64,000 nt of DNA from Thaumasiovibrio subtropicus (GCF_019703835.1 NZ_AP023054.1:434001-498000); one strand, 5' to 3'. Positions 32,644 through 43,352 are shown, counted from the stretch's first letter. Notes: generated from the letters alone by a model not told the origin. Translations and numbers: made by a program.

Positions 32644-33561
32644 ATGATTCGACAACGCACGTTAAAAAGCATCGTGAAAACGACTGGGGTGGGCTTACAC
32701 TCAGGCCGTAAAGTCACTTTGACTCTACGTCCAGCAGCGGCGAATACCGGCGTTATTTACCGCCGTGTTGATTTAGATCCTGTGGTTGACTTTCCGGTCG
32801 ATGCTCACTCTGTTCGCGATACGATGTTGTGTACGGCGCTTGTAAATGAAAGCGGTGTTCGTATCTCAACGGTCGAGCACTTAAATGCGGCGTTGGCAGG
32901 CATGGGTATCGATAACATTATTATCGAAGTCGATGCGCCAGAGATTCCGATCATGGACGGAAGTTCTAGTCCCTTCATCTATTTGTTGCAATCTGCTGGT
33001 ATTGATACCTTAAACGCACCAAAGCGTTTTATGCGTATTAAAAAACCTGTTCGCGTCGAAGATGGTGACAAATGGGCTGAGTTGGTGCCATATAATGGCT
33101 TCCGTTTAGATTTTGCGATTGATTTTGATCATCCAGCGATCGATGTTGACCAGCAAAATCTCGTATTGGACTTTTCTAGCCAAGCGTTTGTGCAACAAAT
33201 TAGCCGTGCGCGTACCTTTGGTTTCATGCGTGATATCGAGTTTTTGCAGTCGCAGAACAAGTGTCTAGGCGGTAGCTTTGATAATGCCATCGTATTAGAT
33301 GAATACCGTATTCTGAACGAAGATGGTCTGCGTTATGATAACGAGCTCGTCAAACACAAAGTGCTTGATGCGATTGGTGACCTTTACATGTGCGGTCACA
33401 ATATCGTCGGTGAAGTTCGCGCTTATAAGTCTGGTCATGCGTTGAATAACATGCTGCTGCGTGCTGTCCTTGCGGACCAAGAAGCTTATGAGATGGTCAC
33501 CTACGAGACAGAGACGGAAGTGCCTGTCGCGTTGGCTCAACCAGGTATGGTATTGGCTTAA
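32644..33561 (+). CDS. lpxC: UDP-3-O-acyl-N-acetylglucosamine deacetylase LpxC
   Basis: LpxC removes the N-acetyl group in the first committed step of lipid A synthesis. Length is 305 residues as in E. coli. The zinc ligands are His79, His238 and Asp242, and Glu78 and the catalytic-site [12 protein letters not shown] segment (238-249) are in place, in the same numbering as the E. coli enzyme. The C-terminal tail, which in E. coli carries the FtsH degradation signal LAxxxxxAVLA, ends here in [11 protein letters not shown], a related pattern, so regulated proteolysis is likely. A terminator follows. Confidence 0.98.
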   Translation: MIRQRTLKSIVKTTGVGLHSGRKVTLTLRPAAANTGVIYRRVDLDPVVDFPVDAHSVRDTMLCTALVNESGVRISTVEHLNAALAGMGIDNIIIEVDAPEIPIMDGSSSPFIYLLQSAGIDTLNAPKRFMRIKKPVRVEDGDKWAELVPYNGFRLDFAIDFDHPAIDVDQQNLVLDFSSQAFVQQISRARTFGFMRDIEFLQSQNKCLGGSFDNAIVLDEYRILNEDGLRYDNELVKHKVLDAIGDLYMCGHNIVGEVRAYKSGHALNNMLLRAVLADQEAYEMVTYETETEVPVALAQPGMVLA

Positions 33562-33580
33562 TCGTCGGATGAATGATAAG

Positions 33581-33606
33581 AACGAGGCTTGATGCCTCGT
33601 TTTTTT
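33581..33606 (+). terminator. Rho-independent terminator after lpxC
   Basis: AACGAGGC at 33581-33588, a short loop and GCCTCGTT, followed by a T-run to 33606. It closes the long division cluster 20 bases after the lpxC stop. Confidence 0.88.
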
Positions 33607-33639
33607 ATGCCTGCGATTTGAGTTTTTTACGACACTGAG

Positions 33640-34119
33640 CTATTTCTTGGCCATTGCAGCGAGACGTTCTAGTCGTCGCTTAATCTTTTCAGGGGCATCC
33701 GCGGCGATGCATTTGAGGTACTCCGCAGCGACGGGGCTGATTGGTTCTTGTTTAATGTCTGGCTCACTACTCTTTTTACGTCGATGTGGTTGCAGAGAAA
33801 GATCCGGATTGATTTTTATCTCTATCGAAGAAAGTTGTGGCAACTCTGTGGTGCGCAAGGAAGAAAGTAAGTGAAAACGTTCAAAGTTTAGTCGCTGCGC
33901 CCAGGCTGACGACGCAACTACTAGGACAAGGATCCCCTGTCGATAGTTTGCCACCCTGAGTTGATTTGCAAGCTCAGGCGAGAGGCAAGATCTGACTTTC
34001 TTGTTCAATTTATCCAGTGCAACGGCGCGCTGCGTGATACCGGTTAAGTTATCACTGTCTAGCAAATGGTCGGCACTTTGTGGGCGATGATCGCGCATAT
34101 TCGATGATTCTTTAGCCAT
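33640..34119 (-). CDS. DUF721 protein, DciA-like helicase-loader candidate
   Basis: This 159-residue protein has the DUF721/DciA domain in its N-terminal two-thirds: LNKKVRSCLSPELANQLRVANYR (about 37-59, given here only in part as SCLSPELANQLRVANYR) and VLVVASSAWAQRLNFERFHLL (about 64-84), the KH-like fold shared by DciA proteins, which load the replicative helicase DnaB in bacteria lacking DnaC. The C-terminal part is basic and looks unstructured. The position between lpxC and secA, on the opposite strand, is the usual one for this gene in Vibrio. The assignment of loader function is by family, not shown by sequence. Confidence 0.8.
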   Translation of the reverse strand: MAKESSNMRDHRPQSADHLLDSDNLTGITQRAVALDKLNKKVRSCLSPELANQLRVANYRQGILVLVVASSAWAQRLNFERFHLLSSLRTTELPQLSSIEIKINPDLSLQPHRRKKSSEPDIKQEPISPVAAEYLKCIAADAPEKIKRRLERLAAMAKK

Positions 34120-34422
34120 CTCGGGTTGAAAGGCTGATCTACAGCAAACAACACAGGTTTATCATAGGATGAAGCCTTATTTTCCCTTATTATAGGGTGA
34201 TTCGTCGAGCTTTGGCACGACGTAAGATTAAGCGCTTGGCTATTAAAATAAAAATTGTCCGTGACAGTTGAAGTTATCAACAATTGTCCCCACTTATGTC
34301 TTATAGCCGTGACTTCTTCGAGAGCTTCGGGATGAAGTAATCGATGAAGGATTAACCCGCACACGCAGAGAATTTTAGCCTTGTGGCTCGCCACATGACC
34401 ATTAAGAGAATTAAGCATTCCC
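34120..34422. other. Intergenic region upstream of secA
   Basis: These 303 bases separate the divergent dciA-like gene and secA. In E. coli this place holds secM, whose arrest peptide controls secA translation. No open frame with an arrest motif of the SecM type is visible. A 14-codon frame, MSYSRDFFESFGMK, runs from 34291 to 34335 on the plus strand but has no ribosome-binding site. I see no terminator or clear promoter. Confidence 0.5.
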
Positions 34423-37143
34423 ATGTTACAGAAACTTCTGACTAAAGTAATTGGCAGCCGTAACGATAGGACGTTACGTAAACTGCGTAAGATCGTTGAT
34501 CAAATCAATAAATTAGAGCCTCAGTTTGAATCGCTTCAAGACGAAGAGCTGCGCGCGAAAACCGTCGAGTTTCGTGAGCGTATCGAGCAAGGTGAGAACC
34601 TTGACGCTATCTTGCCAGAAGCATTTGCAACGGTGCGCGAAGCATCTAAACGTTTGAACGGCATGCGTCACTTTGATGTTCAGCTCATCGGTGGCATGGT
34701 ACTTAATGACTGCCAGATTGCAGAGATGCGTACAGGTGAAGGTAAAACCCTAACCGCAACTTTGCCTGCGTATTTGAATGCGTTGACAGGCAAGAGTGTC
34801 CACATTGTCACAGTGAACGACTATCTTGCAAAGCGTGATGCCGAAACGAACCGCGCACTCTTTGAATATCTTGGTATGACTGTGGCATTCAACGTACCGG
34901 GGATGCACCCGCAACAGAAAAAAGACGCCTATCAAGCCGATATCCTTTACGGAACGAACAACGAATTCGGCTTTGACTACTTACGCGACAACATGGCATT
35001 CCGTGCAGAAGATCGTGTTATGCGTGACCGTTTCTTTGCTGTTGTGGATGAAGTGGACTCGATCTTAATCGATGAAGCGCGTACGCCGTTGATCATTTCT
35101 GGCCCTGCTGAGGACAGTTCTGAGCTTTACATCAAGATCAATACATTGATCCCGAACCTTGTTAAACAAGACAAGGAAGACAGTGAAGAGTATCGCGGTG
35201 AAGGTCACTACACCGTCGATGAAAAAGCCAAGCAAGCGCATTTGACAGAGAATGGTCAAGAGTTTGTTGAAGAGCTACTCATCAAAGAAGGCATGATGTC
35301 GGAAGGTGACACGCTATATTCACCTAGCAATATCAGCCTATTGCACCATGTTAACGCTGGTCTTCGTGCGCATGTCTTATTTGAGCGTGATGTTGACTAC
35401 ATCGTGCAAGAGAACGAAGTGGTCATTGTCGATGAGCACACTGGACGTACTATGCCAGGACGCCGCTGGTCTGAAGGTCTTCACCAAGCTGTCGAAGCGA
35501 AAGAAGGGGTGAAGATTCAGAATGAGAACCAGACACTCGCTTCGATCACTTTCCAGAATTACTTCCGTCTTTACGAAAAACTGTCGGGCATGACAGGTAC
35601 GGCAGATACAGAAGCATTCGAATTCCAATCTATCTATGGCCTAGAAACCGTGGTTATCCCAACTAACCGCCCTATGGTGCGTGATGATATGGGTGACTTG
35701 GTTTACATGACTGAGCGTGAAAAGTTCAACGCCATTATCGAAGATATCAAAGAGCGTGTTGCGAAGGGCCAGCCGAGCCTAGTGGGTACGGTTTCTATCG
35801 AGAAATCTGAGCTCCTATCTAATGCTTTGAAAAAGGCCGGTATTAAGCACCAAGTACTGAATGCTAAGTTCCATGAAAAAGAAGCTGAAATTGTCGCTTC
35901 TGCGGGTGAACCGGGTGCGGTTACTATCGCAACGAACATGGCGGGTCGTGGTACCGATATTGTCCTTGGCGGTAACCTTAAGTCGCGTCTCGATAAGCTA
36001 AATAACCCAACAGATGCACAAGTTGAGGCTGAAAAAGCAGCATGGCAGCAAATCCATGATGCGGTACTCGAAGCGGGCGGTCTTCATATTATCGGTACAG
36101 AGCGTCACGAATCTCGTCGTATCGATAACCAGCTTCGCGGTCGTTCTGGCCGTCAGGGTGATGCAGGTTCTTCTCGTTTTTACCTCTCAATGGAAGATAG
36201 CTTGATGCGTATCTTCGCGTCAGATCGTGTATCCGGCATGATGAAGAAGTTGGGTATGGAAGAGGGCGAGGCGATTGAGCACCCTTGGGTAACCAAGGCG
36301 ATTGAGAACGCACAACGTAAAGTAGAAGGCCGAAACTTCGATATTCGTAAGCAGCTACTTGAGTTTGATGACGTCGCCAATGACCAACGTAAAGTGGTTT
36401 ATGAGTTGCGCGATGAGTTGATGAACACCGATGACATCAGTGAAATGGTACAAAATAACCGAGCTGATGTTATCGATGCTGTGATCAGCCAGTACATCCC
36501 GCCACAATCTCTCGAAGAAATGTGGGATATCGAAGGTCTTGAGCAGCGCCTAAAAGCTGACTTTGATCTTGAGCTACCTATTCAAGAATGGCTTGATAAA
36601 GAAGAGAAGCTCTACGAAGAAGCGCTGCGTGAGCGAATCTACGACCAATCTGTTGAGATTTATCAGAACAAGGAATCGGTTGTTGGCGAGTCTGTTATGC
36701 GCAACTTCGAGAAGTCTGTCATGCTACAGAATCTTGATACGCTATGGAAAGAACACCTAGCGGCGATGGATCACTTGCGTCAAGGTATTCATCTTCGAGG
36801 CTATGCACAGAAGAACCCGAAGCAAGAGTACAAGCGTGAGTCGTTTGCACTATTTGAGGAGATGCTTGAAAACCTCAAAGCTGACGTCATTATGATTTTG
36901 TCGAAGGTTCGTGTTCAGCAACAAGAAGAAGTTGAACGCATGGAAGAAGAGCGCCGTCGTCAAGCTGAAGAAGCAGCGCGTCGTCAGCAGATGAATCATG
37001 CAAGTGCCGATAACCCACTTGCTGACGATGATGCAAAGTCTGCTGGCACATTCCAGCGTGAAGAGCGTAAAGTAGGGCGTAATGAGCCATGTCCGTGTGG
37101 CAGTGGCAAAAAGTACAAGCAGTGTCACGGAAAAATTAACTAG
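34423..37143 (+). CDS. secA: Preprotein translocase motor ATPase SecA
   Basis: SecA drives unfolded preproteins through the SecYEG channel. The 906 residues are full length: Walker A MRTGEGKT (102-109), [16 protein letters not shown] (about 209-224), the preprotein cross-linking domain, [10 protein letters not shown] (about 508), [11 protein letters not shown] helicase motif VI (about 571), and the C-terminal zinc site [14 protein letters not shown] (893-906), which binds SecB and lipids. The start is ATG 34423. No secM precedes it. The gene ends at a terminator. Confidence 0.98.
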   Translation: MLQKLLTKVIGSRNDRTLRKLRKIVDQINKLEPQFESLQDEELRAKTVEFRERIEQGENLDAILPEAFATVREASKRLNGMRHFDVQLIGGMVLNDCQIAEMRTGEGKTLTATLPAYLNALTGKSVHIVTVNDYLAKRDAETNRALFEYLGMTVAFNVPGMHPQQKKDAYQADILYGTNNEFGFDYLRDNMAFRAEDRVMRDRFFAVVDEVDSILIDEARTPLIISGPAEDSSELYIKINTLIPNLVKQDKEDSEEYRGEGHYTVDEKAKQAHLTENGQEFVEELLIKEGMMSEGDTLYSPSNISLLHHVNAGLRAHVLFERDVDYIVQENEVVIVDEHTGRTMPGRRWSEGLHQAVEAKEGVKIQNENQTLASITFQNYFRLYEKLSGMTGTADTEAFEFQSIYGLETVVIPTNRPMVRDDMGDLVYMTEREKFNAIIEDIKERVAKGQPSLVGTVSIEKSELLSNALKKAGIKHQVLNAKFHEKEAEIVASAGEPGAVTIATNMAGRGTDIVLGGNLKSRLDKLNNPTDAQVEAEKAAWQQIHDAVLEAGGLHIIGTERHESRRIDNQLRGRSGRQGDAGSSRFYLSMEDSLMRIFASDRVSGMMKKLGMEEGEAIEHPWVTKAIENAQRKVEGRNFDIRKQLLEFDDVANDQRKVVYELRDELMNTDDISEMVQNNRADVIDAVISQYIPPQSLEEMWDIEGLEQRLKADFDLELPIQEWLDKEEKLYEEALRERIYDQSVEIYQNKESVVGESVMRNFEKSVMLQNLDTLWKEHLAAMDHLRQGIHLRGYAQKNPKQEYKRESFALFEEMLENLKADVIMILSKVRVQQQEEVERMEEERRRQAEEAARRQQMNHASADNPLADDDAKSAGTFQREERKVGRNEPCPCGSGKKYKQCHGKIN

Positions 37144-37173
37144 ACTTTTGCTTAGACCGACTAATGAGTTAAC

Positions 37174-37203
37174 GAAAAGCCGCCTTGTGCGGCTTTTGTT
37201 TTA
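37174..37203 (+). terminator. Rho-independent terminator after secA
   Basis: AAAAGCCGC, loop CTTGT, GCGGCTTTTG form a stem followed by a T-rich stretch. It lies 31 bases after the secA stop. MutT therefore may be read by leak-through or its own promoter. Confidence 0.75.
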
Positions 37204-37261
37204 TCATTTTTATGATGCTGATAGGCTTAGAGTTCAACATAACGAGTACACAGATAAGATA

Positions 37262-37663
37262 ATGAAAAAAAGAGTACATATCGCGGCGGGGATTATCTTG
37301 TCAGCGGATCAACAGGAAGTGTTTCTAACGCGTCGTGAGGCCAAAGCATATCAAGGTGGCTTTTGGGAGTTTGCTGGTGGTAAGGTGGAGCAAGGTGAGT
37401 CAGCTGAGCAGGCCGTCGTTCGAGAGCTGGAAGAAGAAGTCGGTATTCAAGTGACTGCGCTCATGCCATTTTATGCGTTAGAGCATGACTACCCCGATAA
37501 AGCACTGAAGTTTGATTTTTTCTTAGTGACAGAATTTGATGGTCACCCCTTTGGCAAAGAGGGGCAAGAGCACACTTGGGCACGGGTTGAAGCCTTGAGG
37601 GATTTTGAATTTCCGCAAGCAAATCACGTGGTGATTGAGGCACTACTACAACGGAAAGGTTGA
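37262..37663 (+). CDS. mutT: 8-oxo-dGTP diphosphatase MutT
   Basis: MutT hydrolyses 8-oxo-dGTP to the monophosphate, preventing A to C transversions. From ATG 37262 the protein has 133 residues (E. coli 129). The Nudix box is complete: GGKVEQGESAEQ plus AVVRELEEEVGI (about 39-62) fits G-x5-E-x7-REUXEEXGU. The upstream frame to 37082 overlaps secA and is not needed. The order secA-mutT is conserved in E. coli and Vibrio. Confidence 0.94.
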   Translation: MKKRVHIAAGIILSADQQEVFLTRREAKAYQGGFWEFAGGKVEQGESAEQAVVRELEEEVGIQVTALMPFYALEHDYPDKALKFDFFLVTEFDGHPFGKEGQEHTWARVEALRDFEFPQANHVVIEALLQRKG

Positions 37664-37700
37664 GGCCTGTCTTCTCAAGCCATTTGCATACGTCACAAAC

Positions 37701-37733
37701 AAAAAAGCATCTCCAAGTGGAGATGCCTTTTTC
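37701..37733 (+). terminator. Bidirectional terminator between mutT and yacG
   Basis: AAAAAAGCATCTCC, loop AAGT, GGAGATGCCTTTTT. The A-run on the left and T-run on the right allow it to serve both convergent genes. Confidence 0.88.
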
Positions 37734-37755
37734 GTGTTTTAGATAAACCAGCGTA

Positions 37756-37953
37756 TTAGTGGCTGTCTTCACTCCAACCATCACTGTCAGACATATCCGG
37801 TGCACCTGGGATACGTTTTTCTTCCTCTGACCACTCCCCGAGATCAATCAGTTGACAGCGTTTTGAGCAAAAAGGGCGATAAGGGCTTTCTTCGCTCCAA
37901 ATAACTGGCTGACGACAAGTTGGGCAAGGTACCTTAGTGATTTCAGTTGGCAT
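37756..37953 (-). CDS. yacG: DNA gyrase inhibitor YacG (zinc-binding)
   Basis: YacG is a small zinc protein that binds gyrase and inhibits its DNA-binding. The 65 residues have four cysteines in the pattern CPTC ... CSKRC (Cys10, 13, 29, 33), the family zinc site, and the signature [16 protein letters not shown] (26-41). The size is the same as E. coli YacG. It is the last gene of the minus-strand group coaE-zapD-yacG. Confidence 0.95.
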   Translation of the reverse strand: MPTEITKVPCPTCRQPVIWSEESPYRPFCSKRCQLIDLGEWSEEEKRIPGAPDMSDSDGWSEDSH

Positions 37954-37993
37954 ATTGCTCTTCTCCAGAAGGGATTTTATTGAGCGGTGAACA

Positions 37994-38764
37994 TTAGCAG
38001 CGCGCTAGTGAAAATGCGAGCTTTTCTGGGATCTCACCTTCTTCACTGAAAGGCAAAAAGCGAATCGCAAATCGACTACGGTGACCCGAGATCATGGGAT
38101 AGACACCATGTTGAGTCTCGATAGCGATACGAATCAATTCTGCATCCGGCGCGTCATCTTGAAAGAAGCCTTGCGTTGCTTGTTGTTCAATATAGTGGCC
38201 AGAATCACGAATCAATCGCAACCAGAGCGACAATGCCGCACTTGCGTGCTCAACCTGCTCCATCCAGCGAGTAATATCTGCAGATTTTTCCTCTTCAGAT
38301 AAGTGCAACCAGTGATGTAGTGACGGCAAATCAAAGTTGCAGGTACCTCCTGGGATACTAAAACGTTGGCGGATACTGCAAAGAAAGCGATCTTCTCTTA
38401 ATCCTTGTCCCAAACGTGGGGCGCTGAGTAGCTCATGATGGCGTTTCTCGAGTTCATCTAAAAGCTTGAGAAGGGTGTTCTGATCGACGTTCTCGATATT
38501 TAACCATTGCTTGAGTTTTATGCGCTGCTTATCAAGGTCTTTGACCAGCTCTGCTTTTAGCTGAATTTGATCGAGCAGCTCTAAGGTGTCAAAAATAGCG
38601 CGAAAGAAAAGTTGGTGCTGCCACTGATCACCCATCTTCGCATTGTGGTGCATCTGACGAAACAGAGCTTCAAAACGTAGATAGGTACGAACACGCTCAT
38701 TCAAAGGGTGCTCATAGCGAACGCTTGTAGAAGAGTGTGTCGTCAACGATTCTTGGTGGTGCAT
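37994..38764 (-). CDS. zapD: Cell division protein ZapD
   Basis: ZapD (YacF) bundles FtsZ filaments through the FtsZ C-terminal tail. The 256 residues comprise an N-terminal helical domain and C-terminal beta domain, with [20 protein letters not shown] near residue 15, the family's starting block. I use the ATG at 38764, with AAGG upstream; a TTG four codons earlier is possible, and the family usually starts close to the YEHPLNE block, so an even later start cannot be excluded. It is between coaE and yacG, as in E. coli. Confidence 0.93.
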   Translation of the reverse strand: MHHQESLTTHSSTSVRYEHPLNERVRTYLRFEALFRQMHHNAKMGDQWQHQLFFRAIFDTLELLDQIQLKAELVKDLDKQRIKLKQWLNIENVDQNTLLKLLDELEKRHHELLSAPRLGQGLREDRFLCSIRQRFSIPGGTCNFDLPSLHHWLHLSEEEKSADITRWMEQVEHASAALSLWLRLIRDSGHYIEQQATQGFFQDDAPDAELIRIAIETQHGVYPMISGHRSRFAIRFLPFSEEGEIPEKLAFSLARC

Positions 38765-38827
38765 AACCTTATCCAATCCTTAGAAGATGGCATATAGTTT
38801 GTCTGAAAAATTGGCTTCTGTCATCTC

Positions 38828-39433
38828 TCAGCGATGCTTTGCTGCGAGTTGGAGATACTTTTGGTGCAGTGTGTTGATTTGCTGATCAAGATCGGCAGTA
38901 TTTCTACTGTTATCAATGACATCATCAGCAATCGACAAACGTTCTTCTCGACTCGCTTGTAGGGCAATAATACGTGCGACTTGATCATTGCTGACCCCGT
39001 CGCGGTCACGAGTACGTTGTTGCTGCTGCTCTGCTGAAACATCAACGACCAGTACCCGGTCAGTCATGCTTTGTAAGCCATTCTCAACCAAAAGAGGCAC
39101 AACAAGCAGGCAGTACTCGCTAGATATAGCATCAAGTTGACGCTGCATCTCTTTGCGGATCATTGGGTGCAGTAGCGCGTCAATCCATACTTTGTTATCT
39201 GGGTTGCTAAAAACCAACTCTCGTAACTTACCACGATTGAGACTGCCGTCTGTAAGCAATAGGTCAGAACCAAATTTTTTGATAATAGCCGTTAGACCTT
39301 GGCTATTCGGTTCAACCACTTGGCGAGCAACAATATCAGCATCGACTAATGGGACGCCTTTTTCAGCAAACTTATTGGCTACGGTTGTTTTGCCGCTACC
39401 AATCCCGCCAGTGAGCCCGATAATCAGTGTCAT
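38828..39433 (-). CDS. coaE: Dephospho-CoA kinase
   Basis: CoaE phosphorylates dephospho-CoA, the last step of coenzyme A synthesis. The 201 residues start with the P-loop GLTGGIGSGKTTVAN (6-20), followed by the LVDADIVARQVVEP substrate motif (about 30-43) and the lid region RTRDRDGVSNDQV. The ATG is directly next to the pilD stop codon (no bases between), so pilD-coaE are cotranscribed, as in E. coli hofB-like clusters and Pseudomonas/Vibrio pilD-coaE. Confidence 0.96.
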   Translation of the reverse strand: MTLIIGLTGGIGSGKTTVANKFAEKGVPLVDADIVARQVVEPNSQGLTAIIKKFGSDLLLTDGSLNRGKLRELVFSNPDNKVWIDALLHPMIRKEMQRQLDAISSEYCLLVVPLLVENGLQSMTDRVLVVDVSAEQQQQRTRDRDGVSNDQVARIIALQASREERLSIADDVIDNSRNTADLDQQINTLHQKYLQLAAKHR

Positions 39434-40303
39434 TTAAAACCCTAAGATAGAAGTGAAGTACCAGTGAGTAATGTTATCGCCCCAAAGTATGGCGATCCAA
39501 CCCGCGATAGCTAAATAGGGCCCGAAAGAGAAAGGGGTTTGATTATCTTGGCCAGCTAAGCGAAGCTGAATGATGCCAAAAACCGCGCCCAATACCGATG
39601 ACAGTAAAATCACCATAGGTAGCATTTGCCAACCGAGCCAAGCACCAAGAGCGGCAAGTAACTTAAAGTCGCCATATCCCATCCCTTCTTTTTTGGTGAT
39701 CAGTTTAAACAACCAATAAACGGACCATAAAGAGAGGTAGCCAGCCATTGCGCCGACAACGGCATCTTGTAGGCTGTGAGGCGCCCAGCCAAGTAGAGCG
39801 GTGGCGATGCCCGCCCACATCAAGGGTAAAGTGAGTTGATCGGGCAGTAATTGGGTGTCAAAGTCGATAAAGGTTAAGGCGACTAACACGAAACTAAATC
39901 CAATAACCGCATAGCTCCAATAGCTAGCCGGGAGGTACAAAGCAATGGTCAGTGCCATTGCGCCGGTGAGCAACTCAATTAGTGGATAACGGACGGAAAT
40001 AGGATTGCTGCATTGACGGCATTTACCTCTGAGAAGCAGCCAACTGATCACGGGAATATTGTCATAGAACTTAATTTTGCTGTCACACTGAGGACAGGTA
40101 GAGGCAGGGTAACTTAAGTTGAATGTTTCTTGAGGTGGTGCAGTCATTTGATCAGGAAAACAGTCATAGCACTCCGCATGCCAATCGCGCTCCATGATGC
40201 GAGGTAAACGGTAGATGACAACGTTAAGAAAGCTGCCAACAATGAGGCCTAGAATGGTCGCAAAGAGGGGGAATAACCAAGGGTAGTATACAAACAGTTC
40301 CAT
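39434..40303 (-). CDS. pilD: Type IV prepilin peptidase/N-methyltransferase PilD
   Basis: PilD cleaves the leader of type IV prepilins and type II secretion pseudopilins and methylates the new N-terminus, in the inner membrane. The cytoplasmic zinc-type domain has two CxxC pairs (CPQC and CRQC), and the aspartyl protease motifs [12 protein letters not shown] (about 150) and GYGDFKLL (about 208) hold the two catalytic Asp. Eight membrane helices are predicted. From the ATG at 40303 it has 289 residues. An ATG ten codons earlier (40333) lies inside a predicted terminator hairpin and has no ribosome-binding site. Confidence 0.95.
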   Translation of the reverse strand: MELFVYYPWLFPLFATILGLIVGSFLNVVIYRLPRIMERDWHAECYDCFPDQMTAPPQETFNLSYPASTCPQCDSKIKFYDNIPVISWLLLRGKCRQCSNPISVRYPLIELLTGAMALTIALYLPASYWSYAVIGFSFVLVALTFIDFDTQLLPDQLTLPLMWAGIATALLGWAPHSLQDAVVGAMAGYLSLWSVYWLFKLITKKEGMGYGDFKLLAALGAWLGWQMLPMVILLSSVLGAVFGIIQLRLAGQDNQTPFSFGPYLAIAGWIAILWGDNITHWYFTSILGF

Positions 40304-40314
40304 GTGTTTCTCGG

Positions 40315-40350
40315 TAAAAAAATGACGCCCCATTGTAAAACGGCGCGTCA
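40315..40350 (-). terminator. Possible terminator between pilC and pilD
   Basis: On the minus strand TGACGC (plus 40345-40350) pairs with GCGTCA (40323-40328), with a 16-base loop, and is followed by seven T (40316-40322). The stem is short and the loop large, so this is weaker than the others. Confidence 0.45.
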
Positions 40351-40381
40351 GGATTGTCTTGAAATAAAAACTATCTAGATT

Positions 40382-41629
40382 TTATCCGACTACACTCATT
40401 AGGCTGAATATTGGCATATACATAGCTACAAGTAGCCCTCCGATTAATCCGCCTAGTATAACGATAATAAATGGCTCCATGATTTGACTTAAATTATCGA
40501 CAACGTTATCAACATCATCTTCATAGAGTGCAGCATTTTTGTTGAGCATATCATCTAAGGCGCCTGACTCTTCGCCAATCATAACCATCTGCAGCATTAG
40601 TTCAGGAAAAACTTCTGTTTGTCTTAAGGCGATATAAAGCGGCATACCTGCAGCCGTCTGCTTGTGGGCATCTTCAATAGCAGTTTTTAGATGGAGGTTT
40701 GTGGTTGTTTGCGCGCCAGATTGGAGGCCTGAAAGTAGTGGTATGCCAGCGCTAAAAGTGGTGGCAAGAGTGCGAGCAAACTTAGCTATTGTAGCTTTAA
40801 GGATTACATTGCCAAATATAGGGATTTTAAGACTAAATTTATGCACTTGATATCTAAATGAATCACTTTTTCTCAGAGCTATGTTAAATGCTAATACAAA
40901 CAGGACTATGCTAACCGTAATAACGCCGCCTGTGGACTGGAGGAGATTAGATAGGTCTACTACTTGTTGAGTGAACCATGGTAATTGTGCGTTAAAGCTT
41001 TTGAAGATTTGGTCAAATTGTGGAATAACAAAAATCAACATGCCTACGGTAACAGCAATAGCGACAATACTGACGATAGTAGGGTATATCATAGCTTTGA
41101 CGACTTTTTTTCTTAGTGCTTCACTTTTCTCACGGTACATAGCTAAGCGACTAAATACTTCTGGTAAATGGCCAGTTTCTTCGCCAGTTGAAATTAGGTC
41201 ACAATAAAAATTATCAAACTTAGCGCTAGCAGATGAAAATGCCTTTGATAGGCTCATACCTGCTTCTACCTGTTTGGAAACTTGTAAAACGGTAGCGCGC
41301 ATCTCGGCTTTTTTGTGGCTATCCGCGATCAACTTGAGTGCTTGAACTACTGGAACACCTGAGTGGAGCATAGTCGCTAATTGACGAGTGAAAGCAGTAA
41401 CATCACTTCCATTCATTTTATTCCCTAAGGAAGAGAAGAAAGATGGGGTCGTAGTTTTGATTTTTTGCGGTTGAATATGCTGTTGGGCGAGCTTTTCTCT
41501 TACATCGCCTTCAATGTAACCCATCATGACACCGCGGACTTTTTTGCCGTTGCTGTTTACGCCACGCCACGCGAAATGCTTTAGTTTATTACTTGATGAG
41601 GTTAATGCCTCTGAGTTGGAACCAAACAT
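40382..41629 (-). CDS. pilC: Type IV pilus inner-membrane platform protein PilC
   Basis: PilC is the polytopic base of the type IV pilus machine, on which the PilB ATPase acts. It has two T2SS-F domains (about 80-205 and 285-405), each followed by membrane segments, with the family motif FSSASAKFDNFYCDLISTGEETGHL in part (LISTGEETGHLPEV, about 150) and MVMIGEESGALDDML (about 350). The 415 residues match the family. The coding sequence is visibly AT-rich: 40801-40860 is only about 28% G+C, well below the surrounding core genes. Confidence 0.95.
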   Translation of the reverse strand: MFGSNSEALTSSSNKLKHFAWRGVNSNGKKVRGVMMGYIEGDVREKLAQQHIQPQKIKTTTPSFFSSLGNKMNGSDVTAFTRQLATMLHSGVPVVQALKLIADSHKKAEMRATVLQVSKQVEAGMSLSKAFSSASAKFDNFYCDLISTGEETGHLPEVFSRLAMYREKSEALRKKVVKAMIYPTIVSIVAIAVTVGMLIFVIPQFDQIFKSFNAQLPWFTQQVVDLSNLLQSTGGVITVSIVLFVLAFNIALRKSDSFRYQVHKFSLKIPIFGNVILKATIAKFARTLATTFSAGIPLLSGLQSGAQTTTNLHLKTAIEDAHKQTAAGMPLYIALRQTEVFPELMLQMVMIGEESGALDDMLNKNAALYEDDVDNVVDNLSQIMEPFIIVILGGLIGGLLVAMYMPIFSLMSVVG

Positions 41630-41661
41630 AATAACTCCGTTTAGCCATGGTTGGTGGAAAG

Positions 41662-43350
41662 TTAATCAAGTTGAAGGACGCGTTGCAGTTCGGAGAGGCT
41701 AGTGATGCCTTCAACCATTTTCTCTAAGCCCGCTTCGCGCAGGGATAGCATACCTTGCTTTTGTGCTAACATCTCAAGTTGCCTACTGGTCGCGTCTTTG
41801 TTGATAGCTACGCCAAGTTCGTGACTAAATGGCATCACTTCGTAAATACCAACTCGTCCAGCATATCCCCCGTTACATTCGTCGCAACCATTGTCAGAGG
41901 CTTTGTAAATTGTCGCATCGTCGGTTATGCCAAAATGCTCGCGCACTTCAGGACGTAGCTCATGAACCTGTTTGCAGTGCTTGCAAAGTCGTCGTGCGAG
42001 TCGCTGAGCGATGATAAGACTCAATGATGAAGCGAGATTGTAGCTTGCAACCCCCATGTTTTTTAAACGGGTAATAGTTTCAGCTGCTGAGTTAGTGTGG
42101 AGTGTTGATAACACAAGGTGGCCAGTTTGCGATGCTTTTATTGCGATACTGGCGGTTTCTAAATCACGAATCTCACCTACCATGACCACATCTGGGTCTT
42201 GGCGTAAAAAGGCTTTTAGGGCATCAGAAAACTCTAACCCTGATTCGGGGTTAATTTGTACTTGGTTGATACCAGGAAGGTTTATTTCCACTGGATCTTC
42301 GGCGGTGGAGATATTGCGTTCAGAGGTGTTGAGAATACTCAGTCCCGTATAGAGAGAGACGGTTTTTCCGCTGCCTGTTGGCCCGGTTACAAGGATCATG
42401 CCTTGTGGTTGTTTGAGGGCGTGGAGGTAACGCTCTTTTTGTATTTCGTTGTAACCTAGGATATTGATATCGAGATTGGCTGATGAGCTATCGAGTATCC
42501 TTAGCACGACTTTTTCTCCCCATAAAGTAGGGAGGGTGGATACGCGTAGATCAACTGTAATACTTGGGCCCAGCTTGAGCTTTATTCGGCCATCTTGGGG
42601 CTTACGTCGCTCAGCGATATTGAGTTTGGACATCACTTTGAGCCGTGTTGACAAGCGGCGAGAAAGGTGACTGGGCGGATTACCTTGGACGATTAACATC
42701 CCATCACAGCGAAAACGGATACGGTACTCTTTTTCATAGGGCTCAAAGTGAATATCAGACGCGCTTTTACGAACCGCATCGAGCAAAACTTGGTTAATGT
42801 AACGCGTGACTGGGGCGGTATCCAGACTGATGTCGTCGATGACTTCAATTTCACCTTCACCGACATCAACCAGTGAATCGAGGTCGGAGTCACTGATGTT
42901 TTGCTGGCTATTTGAGGTTTCACCAATGTCACTACCATAGAGACGGCGAATTGCCCCCTCAAGTTGTTTTATGTCTAATAAGACGAGCTCGACCTGCCTT
43001 CCGGTAGAGAATCGAAATTCATCTTGCCCTTCTATAGCTGTAGGGTCTGCGATACCTAAAGTTAGGGTGTACTCAGTAACCGCCAAAGGTAGCATTTTAT
43101 GTTGTAGTATTAACTCCCTTACATTGAGATCCTGGCTGCATTTTGAATAGTCATACTGATAGAGATCAACTACGGGAATTGCAAAGATTCGTTCAAGATG
43201 GCCTGCAAGCTCGGCCCCTGAAAACAAGCCCTCAGACACTAAAAGCGAAGGCACCGAAATGCCTTCGTTTTGCAGAGAATCTTGTAGCCCAGATTCTTGC
43301 TCAGAGTTTATTAACTGATCTTGAATTAGGACGTTAAGTAGTGCAGACAT
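41662..43350 (-). CDS. pilB: Type IV pilus assembly ATPase PilB
   Basis: PilB is the hexameric ATPase that powers pilus extension. It has an N-terminal GspE-II-like domain (about 1-150), the Walker A GPTGSGKTVSLYT (about 320-332), the Asp box, Walker B VVMVGEIRDLETA (about 386-398), the His box HTNSAAETITRL and a C-terminal tetracysteine zinc site, CKHCKQ and CDECNGG (about 458-490). 562 residues, the usual length. It lies two bases after the pilA stop. Confidence 0.96.
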   Translation of the reverse strand: MSALLNVLIQDQLINSEQESGLQDSLQNEGISVPSLLVSEGLFSGAELAGHLERIFAIPVVDLYQYDYSKCSQDLNVRELILQHKMLPLAVTEYTLTLGIADPTAIEGQDEFRFSTGRQVELVLLDIKQLEGAIRRLYGSDIGETSNSQQNISDSDLDSLVDVGEGEIEVIDDISLDTAPVTRYINQVLLDAVRKSASDIHFEPYEKEYRIRFRCDGMLIVQGNPPSHLSRRLSTRLKVMSKLNIAERRKPQDGRIKLKLGPSITVDLRVSTLPTLWGEKVVLRILDSSSANLDINILGYNEIQKERYLHALKQPQGMILVTGPTGSGKTVSLYTGLSILNTSERNISTAEDPVEINLPGINQVQINPESGLEFSDALKAFLRQDPDVVMVGEIRDLETASIAIKASQTGHLVLSTLHTNSAAETITRLKNMGVASYNLASSLSLIIAQRLARRLCKHCKQVHELRPEVREHFGITDDATIYKASDNGCDECNGGYAGRVGIYEVMPFSHELGVAINKDATSRQLEMLAQKQGMLSLREAGLEKMVEGITSLSELQRVLQLD

Positions 43351-43352
43351 GA

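Noticed and set aside
34059..34424. 121-codon minus-strand frame in the secA leader
   Set aside because: It overlaps the start of the dciA-like gene and has no family match or ribosome-binding site.
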